Shown one piece after another: positions 6,147 through 12,164 of a stretch of DNA of 12,164 nt (within the stretch, counting starts at the first letter, position 1; every line of letters begins with the position of its first letter). The stretch lies in NCBI GenBank assembly GCA_938009055.1, contig CALLIO010000218.1, positions 1 through 12,164 on the forward strand, written 5' to 3'. The notes below the pieces were generated by a model. That model was given only the letters and a program-made list of their open reading frames with translations, did no database searches and was not told the DNA's origin. The stretch is from an uncultured Altererythrobacter sp. (lineage in GTDB: Bacteria; Pseudomonadota; Alphaproteobacteria; Sphingomonadales; Sphingomonadaceae). The translations under genes were made by a program, and so were the position numbers.

Positions 6147-6923
6147 ATGAGCTTGTCACCAGACCGCCTCGACCGTTTTGCGCGCCACATTGTGCTGCCC
6201 GAGATCGGCGGCGCGGGACAAGTCGCATTGAGCGAAAAGCATGTGGCGCTCATCGGGCTTGGCGGGATTGGCTCACCTGCGCTGCAGTATCTTGCTGCTA
6301 GCGGCATCGGGCGCTTCACGCTGGTTGATGATGATGTGGTTGAGGAAAGCAACCTACAGCGCCAAACCATCTTCACCGCGCGTGATATTGGTCATGGCAA
6401 GGCAACAAGCGCGCGCCGCTGGATGGCCAATTTCGACGAGGCTTTGGACGTCACAATTTCTGATGCCCGCATCACTTCTGAAAATGTCGGTGACCTGATC
6501 GCCGGGGTTGATCTGGTGCTCGACGGCACGGACAATTTCGCCACACGCCTGGCGGTGTCCGATGCCTGCGTCGCCGAGCGCACGCCGCTGCTTTCAGCGG
6601 CCGTCGGACGCTTTCAGGGGCAAGTGGGCGCGTTTGCTGGACATCTGGCGCGCGAGGCGTGCTACCGCTGCTTTGTCGGCGATGCCTTTGATGCAGAGGA
6701 TTGCGATACTTGCGCAGAGGATGGCATGCTGGGCGCGATGGCAGGATGGGTTGGCAGCTTTGCCGCGATGCAATCTGTGCGCGTCCTGCTGCAAGGGGTG
6801 AGCACTTTGGGTGATCCGCAATGGGGCAAAATCCATATACTCGACGGGATGAAGCCAGCGATGCGCACGCTCACCATCGGCAAGGACCCAGCCTGCAGGG
6901 GATGCGGGCCTGCGAGCGCTTGA
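6147..6923 (+). CDS. moeB: MoeB/ThiF/HesA-family adenylyltransferase (E1-like)
   Basis: Activates the C-terminal glycine of a ubiquitin-like sulfur carrier (MoaD for molybdopterin or ThiS for thiazole) by ATP-dependent adenylation. The 258 residues show the family start RFARHIVLPEIGGAGQ (10-25), the nucleotide loop IGLGGIGSP (36-44), LVDDDVVEESNLQRQ (59-73) with Asp and Arg of the ATP site, K85, and DGTDNF (126-131). Four zinc-type cysteines are present as CYRC (172-175) and CRGC (250-253). C189 in TCAE is a candidate conserved cysteine. No rhodanese domain follows. MoeB versus ThiF cannot be settled here, since no moaD, thiS or thiG is in the window. The ATG at 6147 gives the normal MoeB length; extending to a TTG at 6084 would add 21 unrelated residues. 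The yaaA gene follows after 55 bases and may share the transcript. Confidence 0.88.
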   Translation: MSLSPDRLDRFARHIVLPEIGGAGQVALSEKHVALIGLGGIGSPALQYLAASGIGRFTLVDDDVVEESNLQRQTIFTARDIGHGKATSARRWMANFDEALDVTISDARITSENVGDLIAGVDLVLDGTDNFATRLAVSDACVAERTPLLSAAVGRFQGQVGAFAGHLAREACYRCFVGDAFDAEDCDTCAEDGMLGAMAGWVGSFAAMQSVRVLLQGVSTLGDPQWGKIHILDGMKPAMRTLTIGKDPACRGCGPASA

Positions 6924-6978
6924 TTATTCGGCAGCCAGCGCCACATAACAGCCAACCGATTCCCAAGGACGCAAACGC

Positions 6979-7770
6979 ATGATTACGCTTCTATCGCCTG
7001 CCAAGAAATTGAACTTTGAAACGGGCGAGACCGCGCTGGACGTGACCCGTCCGCGACTTGATGACGATACCCGCGCGATTGCCAAGGTTGCGAAGAAACA
7101 ATCCGCTGCTGACCTCAAGCGTTTGATGCATATCTCCGACAATCTTGCCGAGCTGAACGCCGAACGCTTCAAGGCGTTCGATCTGGATGGGCGCAGCAAT
7201 TCAGCCAAACCTGCCGGGCTCACTTTCGATGGCGATGTCTATTGGGGGCTAGAGGCGAAAAGTTTGGACGACAGCGCGCTCGCCTATGCGCAGGATCATT
7301 TGCGGATTCTCTCCGGCCTTTATGGCCTGCTGCGCCCGATGGACGCAATCCAGCCTTACCGGCTTGAGATGGGCACGAAGATGGCGAACCCACGGGGCAA
7401 ATCGCTCTATGATTTTTGGGGCAGCCGGATTGGCCAGCAATTGGCTGACGATCTGGGCGGCCATGAAGACAGCACCATCGTCAATCTTGCTTCCAACGAA
7501 TATTTCAAAGCGGTCGATACCTCGGCCCTACCGGGCAATGTGATCGAGGCGAGCTTCCTGAATGTAAAAGATGGCGAGGCCCGCCGCCTGATGTATCATG
7601 TGAAATTCGCGCGCGGGCTGATGGCGCGCTGGATCATGGAAAACCGGATCGAAAACACCGATGATCTTAAAGGCTTTGATGCGCAAGGTTATGCCTATGA
7701 CGCCAAAGCATCGAGCGAAACTGAGCTGGTGTTTACAAGGAAGCAGCCGCCGGTGAAGAATAAGAAGTAG
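6979..7770 (+). CDS. yaaA: YaaA family protein (UPF0246), peroxide stress response
   Basis: Member of the YaaA/UPF0246 family. In E. coli YaaA lowers intracellular free iron and limits oxidative DNA damage during hydrogen peroxide stress, and the fold has been reported to bind DNA. The 263 residues are standard in length. Diagnostic stretches are the start MITLLSPAKKLNFE, the central FDGDVYWGLEAKSL, ILSGLYGLLRPMDAIQPYRL and LEMGTK, then NLASNEYFKAV and the C-terminal LKGFDAQGYAYD. The ATG at 6979 is preceded by AAGGA at 6965-6969. It follows the MoeB/ThiF-like gene by 55 bases with no terminator seen between, so co-transcription is possible. It ends in a basic tail (KNKK). Confidence 0.93.
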   Translation: MITLLSPAKKLNFETGETALDVTRPRLDDDTRAIAKVAKKQSAADLKRLMHISDNLAELNAERFKAFDLDGRSNSAKPAGLTFDGDVYWGLEAKSLDDSALAYAQDHLRILSGLYGLLRPMDAIQPYRLEMGTKMANPRGKSLYDFWGSRIGQQLADDLGGHEDSTIVNLASNEYFKAVDTSALPGNVIEASFLNVKDGEARRLMYHVKFARGLMARWIMENRIENTDDLKGFDAQGYAYDAKASSETELVFTRKQPPVKNKK

Positions 7771-7783
7771 AGGCGGCCTCTAA

Positions 7784-7800
7784 AGCTTCTTCTAGAAGCT
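7784..7800. repeat. perfect inverted repeat after yaaA
   Basis: AGCTTCT (7784-7790) and AGAAGCT (7794-7800) form a seven-pair stem with the three-base loop TCT, 14 bases after the yaaA stop. No T-run follows, so it is not a clear factor-independent terminator; it may protect the 3' end of the mRNA or assist termination. Confidence 0.5.
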
Positions 7801-7865
7801 ACGATGATAGATGCAGACGAAGCTTGCCATGAGATCCAGGTTGAGCATTCATAGCCTCATGTCTA

Positions 7866-7880
7866 ACGTTAACGTATATT
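7866..7880 (+). promoter_or_regulatory. palindrome and possible -10 before the DUF3617-like gene
   Basis: A perfect 10-base palindrome ACGTTAACGT (7866-7875) touches TATATT (7875-7880), a 5-of-6 match to a -10 box, about 20 bases before the ATG at 7901. No -35 hexamer at a standard distance is convincing. An operator or activator site is possible; this is inference from position and symmetry. Confidence 0.35.
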
Positions 7881-7900
7881 TAGATTTCAGAAAGCTCGTA

Positions 7901-8377
7901 ATGAAAAAGCACATCTTCGCCACTTGTCTCATTTCAATTCTGGCGACTTCATACGGCCTTACACCGACTCACGCTGAAGGTACTTCTGATCATTCGATAA
8001 ATCTGACATCAGGCACATGGCAAGCCGAGATAAAATTGCTGAATTTGGCTAACCAGAAAGTCGTTCAAGCTTCCGAGACCAAGCTTTGTGCATCCGACCG
8101 AATGACGTCCTTCGATCAAATCGAAACAGTGTTCTTAAGTAAGTATTTGGAAGCGGGGTGCTCCTTATCCGATCGAGAGTTCACCAGCCTTAGCAATGTT
8201 TCGATATTGAAGGCGAAGATTACATGCGGCGCCTTGTCCGGGCCAATCTCAATTGCGACTGGCGACAACGATGTTAAAATCGGAGTAGAAATGTCTGGTG
8301 ATCCGGGCAACGGAGTGATTGTCGGGAAGGACATGAAAACCAATTTCGATTGGAAGCATGTTGCGAATGAATGCTGA
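7901..8377 (+). CDS. secreted DUF3617-like hypothetical protein
   Basis: Predicted exported protein of 158 residues with no known function. The N terminus MKKHIFATCLISILATSYGL followed by TPTHA|EG is a classic Sec signal peptide, with cleavage expected after residue 25. The mature part starts with SGTWQAEIKL and has four cysteines (63, 87, 109 and the C-terminal C158), which could form two disulfides in the periplasm. The W-containing start, the Cys spacing and the ending in Cys resemble DUF3617 proteins, common in sphingomonads; the match is by eye. I chose the ATG at 7901 because it puts the signal peptide at the terminus; the frame is open back to 7811. The coding sequence is AT-richer than its neighbours (24 G+C of 60 at 7981-8040, against 42 of 60 at 9241-9300), so late acquisition is possible. 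It converges with cobB. Confidence 0.65.
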   Translation: MKKHIFATCLISILATSYGLTPTHAEGTSDHSINLTSGTWQAEIKLLNLANQKVVQASETKLCASDRMTSFDQIETVFLSKYLEAGCSLSDREFTSLSNVSILKAKITCGALSGPISIATGDNDVKIGVEMSGDPGNGVIVGKDMKTNFDWKHVANEC

Positions 8378-8434
8378 TCGTTTTTTGCTGAGCGATGCAG
8401 TCACCTTTGGTATATGAATGTGGGGATTTGCGGC

Positions 8435-9154
8435 TCAGCTGATAGCAGAATCCAGCACCTCGCCCACCCATTGCGGAACCAACTGCCCTGCCGGGCCGTG
8501 GCGCGTTTCGGTAAAGCTGGCGCTGCCTTCGCTCGGCTCCAGATTAAGCTCCAAAGTCGCCGCCCCGCAATCCTTGGCATCACGCACAAAACCCGCAGCA
8601 GGATAGACCGCACCCGATGTGCCGATGCTGACAAACAGATCGCATTCGCGAATGGCGGCATAAATCCGCTCCATTTGATAGGGCATCTCGCCAAACCACA
8701 CGACATCAGGGCGCAGTGACGGTGCCTGACAGATGGGGCAGTTCGGACGGTCCGAAAGGGTAGCATCCCACGGGCTGCGCATTTCACATGATGTGCAAAG
8801 CGCGCTCTTCAATTCACCATGCATATGCAGCACTTGGCGCGATCCGCCCCGCTCGTGCAGATCATCGACATTTTGGGTGACCAGCAGGAGCTCGCCTGAA
8901 AACTCTGCTTCCAACTTGGCCAAAGCCCGGTGTGCATCATTGGGCTGGACCTTTGCCAAAGCCGCCCGCCGCATATCGTAAAAGCCCAGCACCAGATCGG
9001 GATCACGCGCGAACCCTTCGGGCGTGGCGACATCTTCAACCCTATGCTGCTCCCACAGGCCGCCCGCAGAACGGAACGTATCAATCCCGCTTTCCGCGCT
9101 AATCCCCGCGCCGGTGAGCACCACAATCTTGCGCAAATCATCCATGAGCGCCAT
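8435..9154 (-). CDS. cobB: CobB, SIR2-family NAD-dependent protein deacylase
   Basis: Sirtuin that removes acyl groups from lysine side chains using NAD+. The 239 residues show the NAD loop GAGISAESGI (15-24), the Y59-x-x-R62 pair that marks class III sirtuins able to remove succinyl/malonyl groups, QNVDDLH (94-100), the catalytic His in HMHGEL (H112), a zinc site C120-x2-C123 and C139-x2-C142, RPDVVWFGEMP (148-158) and GTSGAVYPAAGF. The ATG at 9154 has AGGG only about 6 bases upstream; a second ATG three codons in (9145) is an equally possible start. The gene is divergent from dapB with only 26 bases between the starts, so each promoter must extend into the other coding region or lie in that short gap. 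Confidence 0.94.
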   Translation of the reverse strand: MALMDDLRKIVVLTGAGISAESGIDTFRSAGGLWEQHRVEDVATPEGFARDPDLVLGFYDMRRAALAKVQPNDAHRALAKLEAEFSGELLLVTQNVDDLHERGGSRQVLHMHGELKSALCTSCEMRSPWDATLSDRPNCPICQAPSLRPDVVWFGEMPYQMERIYAAIRECDLFVSIGTSGAVYPAAGFVRDAKDCGAATLELNLEPSEGSASFTETRHGPAGQLVPQWVGEVLDSAIS

Positions 9155-9180
9155 GAACCCTATGCAAGCAGGAGACGCAA

Positions 9181-9909
9181 GTGGCGAAGTTAGGGATTAT
9201 CGGCAGCAAGGGGCGCATGGGCCAAGCGTTGGTGAACGCGATTGCCGAAGCGGGCCACAGCCACGCAGGCGGCGCAGACGCCGGTGATGATGTCGCAGCG
9301 CTGGCGGCGGCAAGCGATGCGTTGATCGACTTTTCAGCGCCCGTCGCACTGGCAGCCAATCTTGATGCGGCGAGGGATGCAGGCGTGCCCATCCTCATCG
9401 GCACTACGGGGCTGGAAGCGGAGCATTTTGCAGCGATTGAGGCGGCATCGGCGCACATCCCTGTTCTGCAGACGGGCAACACTTCGCTGGGCGTTAATCT
9501 GCTCAGCGCGCTGGTTGAAATGGCGGCAAGCAAGCTGGGCGATGATTGGGATCTCGAAATCCTTGAGATGCATCACCGGCACAAGGTTGATGCGCCATCA
9601 GGTACGGCGAAATTGCTGGGTGAGGCCGCAGCGCGCGGGCGCGGGATTGATCTCAGCCAGCACCGCGATGCCGTGCGCGATGGGCATACCGGTGCGCGCA
9701 AACAAGGCGATATCGGTTTTGCTACATTGCGCGGGGGAAGCGTTGCGGGCGATCATAGCGTTATATTGGCGGGCGAGCAGGAGCGCATCACGCTCTCGCA
9801 CAGCGCTGAAAACCGCATGATTTTCGCGCGCGGCGCTGTGCGCGGTGCGGACTGGCTCATCGGACAAGACGCTGGTCGATATACGATGGCCGATGTGCTT
9901 GACCTCTGA
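9181..9909 (+). CDS. dapB: DapB, 4-hydroxy-tetrahydrodipicolinate reductase
   Basis: Reduces 4-hydroxy-tetrahydrodipicolinate with NAD(P)H in the diaminopimelate/lysine pathway, feeding peptidoglycan and protein synthesis in the cytoplasm. The 242 residues carry the nucleotide loop GIIGSKGRMGQ (5-15), IGTTGL (73-78), and the signature EMHHRHKVDAPSGTA (129-143) with the catalytic His and Lys (H131, K135 by alignment to E. coli H159 and K163). It is about 25-30 residues shorter than the E. coli enzyme, mainly in the N-terminal half before residue 60. The start is a GTG at 9181, chosen because AGGAG lies at 9170-9174 and the nucleotide loop begins right after. Its stop overlaps the nth start by one base (TGATG at 9907-9911), so dapB and nth are translationally coupled. 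Confidence 0.95.
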   Translation: MAKLGIIGSKGRMGQALVNAIAEAGHSHAGGADAGDDVAALAAASDALIDFSAPVALAANLDAARDAGVPILIGTTGLEAEHFAAIEAASAHIPVLQTGNTSLGVNLLSALVEMAASKLGDDWDLEILEMHHRHKVDAPSGTAKLLGEAAARGRGIDLSQHRDAVRDGHTGARKQGDIGFATLRGGSVAGDHSVILAGEQERITLSHSAENRMIFARGAVRGADWLIGQDAGRYTMADVLDL

Positions 9910-10559
9910 TGACAAAAGATCAGATTTTCGAATTTTTCCGGCGTTTGGCAGAGGATAATCCTGAGCCGGAGACAGAGCTAGAATATGGCAATGCCTATCA
10001 GCTGGTGGTCGCCGTTGCGCTATCCGCTCAAGCGACCGATGTGGGCGTGAACAAGGCAACGAAGGCACTTTTTGCGAAAGTCAAAACGCCGGAGCAAATG
10101 CTCGAATTGGGTCTGGACGGGCTGATCGAGCACATCAAAACGATCGGACTGTTTAACTCCAAAGCCAAGAATGTGATCGCTCTCTCGCAGCTCTTGGTCG
10201 ATGAATATGGAAGCGAAGTTCCCGACACGCGCGAGGATCTGGTGCGCTTGCCCGGTGTGGGCCGCAAGACGGCTAATGTCGTGCTCAATTGCTGGTTCAA
10301 GCAAGAAACCTTCGCCGTCGACACGCATATCCTGCGGGTCGGAAACCGCACAGGTTTGGCCAAGGGTAAAACGCCTGATCATGTCGAGGCGAAGCTGGAA
10401 AAGCGCGTGCCGCAACCTTTCCGCCTGCACGCGCATCACTGGCTGATCCTGCATGGGCGATATGTGTGCAAGGCGCGCACGCCGGAATGCTGGCGCTGTG
10501 GTCAGGTGGATTTGTGCAGCTTTAGGAAGAAGGTTCTGGAAGCTCCGAAGGGGAGGTAG
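9909..10559 (+). CDS. nth: Nth, endonuclease III
   Basis: Base-excision repair glycosylase/AP lyase that removes oxidised pyrimidines. The 216 residues match the family well: helix-hairpin-helix LPGVGRKTANVVL with catalytic K120, the catalytic Asp in VDTHILRVGNR (D138), and the [4Fe-4S] ligands C187-x6-C194-x2-C197-x5-C203. These residue numbers are the same as in E. coli Nth, so no insertion or loss lies between. The ATG at 9909 overlaps the dapB stop by one base, a sign of coupled translation. The gene converges with the DUF4279-like gene; the 54-base gap (10560-10613) holds no terminator that I can see. Confidence 0.96.
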   Translation: MTKDQIFEFFRRLAEDNPEPETELEYGNAYQLVVAVALSAQATDVGVNKATKALFAKVKTPEQMLELGLDGLIEHIKTIGLFNSKAKNVIALSQLLVDEYGSEVPDTREDLVRLPGVGRKTANVVLNCWFKQETFAVDTHILRVGNRTGLAKGKTPDHVEAKLEKRVPQPFRLHAHHWLILHGRYVCKARTPECWRCGQVDLCSFRKKVLEAPKGR

Positions 10560-10613
10560 TCAGCTTCATCCGTGCCTGTCATTTCCGCGCAAACTTGAAT
10601 GACGAATCACAGA

Positions 10614-11021
10614 TCAATCTGCCGAATAGATATCCAGTTCCAGCGACAGGCGACGCTCAGCGATCATCGCCAAGGTCTCGGACGAGATCGAAGAACCTTC
10701 GTTCGCATCGGCCAGAAAAAGGCCGCAGAAGAGACGAGATTTTTCAAATGTTGGAAGCCGATCCCAACGGGATAGATCAGAGGTGACCAAGGAGAGCACC
10801 TCGCGAATTTGGCCATCGAGATCACCCGGGGATCGACGAGCGACTTTAATGCGCCAAAAACCGGTGTACGCAATTTTGGTGGCACCGGTTGCAGTCACCC
10901 ATTCACCGTTCTTGGCGACCCCAACAGTTGGCTCGCATTCCAACAAGTCCGAGACAAGCGTGGGATCTAAGTTGTCATCCCAAAAACCTAAAGAAACTGC
11001 AGACCTGCTAAGTTCACCCAT
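10614..11021 (-). CDS. DUF4279-like hypothetical protein
   Basis: Predicted soluble 135-residue protein of unknown function, with no signal peptide or membrane segment. The layout (an N-terminal strand region ending near DPTLVSDLLECEPTVG, a central TGFWRIKVARRSPGDLDGQI, and a C-terminal SLELDIYSAD) resembles the DUF4279 family, often found near immunity or stress genes in other genomes; this is eye recognition only. The ATG at 11021 is preceded by a good ribosome site, GAGG, eight bases upstream, whose first bases overlap the TAG stop of the symporter gene (11033-11035). The 11-base spacing indicates one transcript with the symporter and likely coupled translation. Confidence 0.65.
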   Translation of the reverse strand: MGELSRSAVSLGFWDDNLDPTLVSDLLECEPTVGVAKNGEWVTATGATKIAYTGFWRIKVARRSPGDLDGQIREVLSLVTSDLSRWDRLPTFEKSRLFCGLFLADANEGSSISSETLAMIAERRLSLELDIYSAD

Positions 11022-11032
11022 TTCTAGGGCCT

Positions 11033-12164
11033 CTAAACATCATCCGCTGAGATCATTTCTTCCTTGTCGATCTCGCCCGTCAGGCTCGCCACAGTTGTCG
11101 CCACCGCTGCATCACCGCTGACATTGGTCGTGGTGCGCATCATGTCCATGATCCGGTCGATACCAGCGACCAAGGCAATCGTTTCGAGCGGCACGTTGAC
11201 CGCGCTGAACACCAGCACCATCATGATGAGGCCAGATCCCGGAATACCTGCTGCGCCAATTGCGCCCAGAGTGCCCAGAATCGAAATCGTGACATAGTCT
11301 GCCATGGTCAGATCAACGCCAAACACCTGCGCGCCAAACAAGGTCGCAAGGCCCAGATACATCGCCGTGCCGTTCATATTGATCGTCGCGCCCAGCGAGA
11401 CAACAAAGCTGGCGACTGAATTCGACACGCCCAAATTGCGCCGCGTGCAGCGCAAGGTGACTGGCAAGGTCGCATTGGAGCTGGCCGTGGAATAGCTCAC
11501 TGCAATCGCATCAATAATCCCGCGGAAGAAGTCGATAACCGGCAGGCGCGCAACAAACTTGATCATGCTGGCGTAAATCACCCCGATGATCAGCAGGCAG
11601 CCCAGATAGTTGAGCAGCAGCACTTGGCCCAATGCCTTGAGCGCATCCACGCCCAATGTGCCCGCCACCCATGCCATCAGCGCGAACACGCCAAACGGGG
11701 TTAGCTCCATCACCACCATGGTGACTTTTTGCATCACGACCGAGCCACTCTCGAAGATTTTGAGGACAGGCTCGCCCTCTTCCTTCGCCATCAAAATGCC
11801 GATGCCAATCAGCAAAGAGAAGATGATGAGGGGGAGCACGTTCACATCCGCCATCACTTGCACGGGGCTGGACGGCACCATCTCAAGGATCATTTGCTGG
11901 ACGGTCACGGCGTCTTCTTGGCGGCTTTGCGCGCGTTCCAGCGCCTCTTGGCTCAGCTCCATCGTGGAAGGATCAAGCCCAGCGCCCGGTTTTGCAATCG
12001 TGCCAATCGCGAGGCCGAGCCAAACCGCCATTTGTCCCGTAATCACAAAGATCAAAAGCGCGCGCCAACCAACGCTGCCCAGCTTGCCCAGATCGCCAAT
12101 ACTCGCGACGCCTGCCACCAGGCTGAAGAAGATCAGCGGCACGACCAGCATTTTGATGAAGGCG
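11033..12164 (-). CDS. dicarboxylate/amino acid:cation symporter (DAACS family), 5' end outside the window
   Basis: Integral membrane carrier of the glutamate/dicarboxylate:cation symporter family (GltP/GltPh-like), importing an acidic substrate with Na+ or H+. The visible part, 376 codons, runs off the window at 12164, so the first membrane helices are missing; the frame is open through AFIKMLVVPLIF at the edge. Numbering from that Met: the HP1 hairpin reads SYSTASSNATLPVTL (219-233), helix 7 GATINMNGTAMY (254-265), HP2 GIPGSGLIMM (302-311) and helix 8 DRIMDMMRTTTNVSGDA (332-348), which keeps the substrate residues D336, R339, T340 and N343 and the Na+-site D347. R339 fits an acidic-substrate carrier. 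The helix-7 motif is NMNGT, not the usual NMDGT: N260 replaces the Asp that binds Na+ in GltPh. The substrate cannot be assigned. Confidence 0.92.
   Translation of the reverse strand, partial: AFIKMLVVPLIFFSLVAGVASIGDLGKLGSVGWRALLIFVITGQMAVWLGLAIGTIAKPGAGLDPSTMELSQEALERAQSRQEDAVTVQQMILEMVPSSPVQVMADVNVLPLIIFSLLIGIGILMAKEEGEPVLKIFESGSVVMQKVTMVVMELTPFGVFALMAWVAGTLGVDALKALGQVLLLNYLGCLLIIGVIYASMIKFVARLPVIDFFRGIIDAIAVSYSTASSNATLPVTLRCTRRNLGVSNSVASFVVSLGATINMNGTAMYLGLATLFGAQVFGVDLTMADYVTISILGTLGAIGAAGIPGSGLIMMVLVFSAVNVPLETIALVAGIDRIMDMMRTTTNVSGDAAVATTVASLTGEIDKEEMISADDV

Noticed and set aside
8381..8439. T-run TTTTTT with the inverted GCTGAGC/GCTCAGC between the DUF3617-like gene and cobB, considered as a terminator.
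   Set aside because: The T-run precedes the first arm, and the arms are 39 bases apart and run into cobB; this is not a credible terminator in either direction.
9598..10068. A 156-codon minus-strand frame opposite dapB and nth.
   Set aside because: Shadow of two confidently identified genes that overlap by one base; no domain seen.
1..12164. Search for mobile elements, CRISPR arrays, tRNA/rRNA genes, toxin-antitoxin or defence cassettes.
   Set aside because: No transposase or integrase frame, no regularly spaced repeats and no tRNA-like cloverleaf was recognised; almost all sequence is accounted for by housekeeping genes.

Overview
The window reads as an ordinary chromosomal segment of an alphaproteobacterium, most likely a member of the Sphingomonadales (Erythrobacter/Sphingomonas-like). 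Grounds for this: the block ubiB-ubiE / mutM / rpsT / dnaA, a gene order known from alphaproteobacterial chromosomes; a DnaA with an atypical P-loop; a short DapB; and a GC-rich, tightly packed layout. The block normally lies close to the chromosomal dnaA/origin neighbourhood, but no convincing cluster of DnaA boxes is visible here, so the origin itself is probably outside the window.

Layout. 1-2758: a small DUF4345-type membrane protein (+) whose stop overlaps the stop of the convergent ubiB; ubiE and ubiB form a minus-strand ubiquinone operon. 2759-2913: divergent spacer. 2914-4230: mutM (8-oxoguanine glycosylase), then rpsT (ribosomal protein S20) with its own promoter and a strong intrinsic terminator. 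4231-4583: a long regulatory region for dnaA with a second possible terminator, a sigma70-like promoter and four successive hairpins in the leader. 4584-6050: dnaA. 6051-7770: a MoeB/ThiF-type E1-like adenylyltransferase with a good promoter, then yaaA. 7771-8434: an AT-richer patch with one small secreted DUF3617-like protein. 8435-10559: cobB (sirtuin, -) back to back with the dapB-nth pair (+). 10614-12164: a minus-strand pair, a dicarboxylate/amino acid:cation symporter (5' end outside the window) followed closely by a DUF4279-like protein.

How the genes relate. Most are housekeeping: quinone synthesis (ubiE, ubiB), base-excision repair (mutM, nth), translation (rpsT), replication initiation (dnaA), cofactor sulfur-carrier activation (moeB-like), lysine/peptidoglycan precursor synthesis (dapB), protein deacylation (cobB) and oxidative-stress protection (yaaA). 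mutM, nth and yaaA all bear on oxidative damage, but they are in separate transcription units and I do not read them as one system.

I found no mobile element, CRISPR array, tRNA/rRNA, toxin-antitoxin or defence cassette, and no evidence of a new multi-gene system. The points that deserve a second look are small: the structured dnaA leader with several GANTC sites, a MutM zinc finger with Asp where one Cys is expected, a symporter with NMNGT instead of NMDGT, and a few palindromes in promoters.
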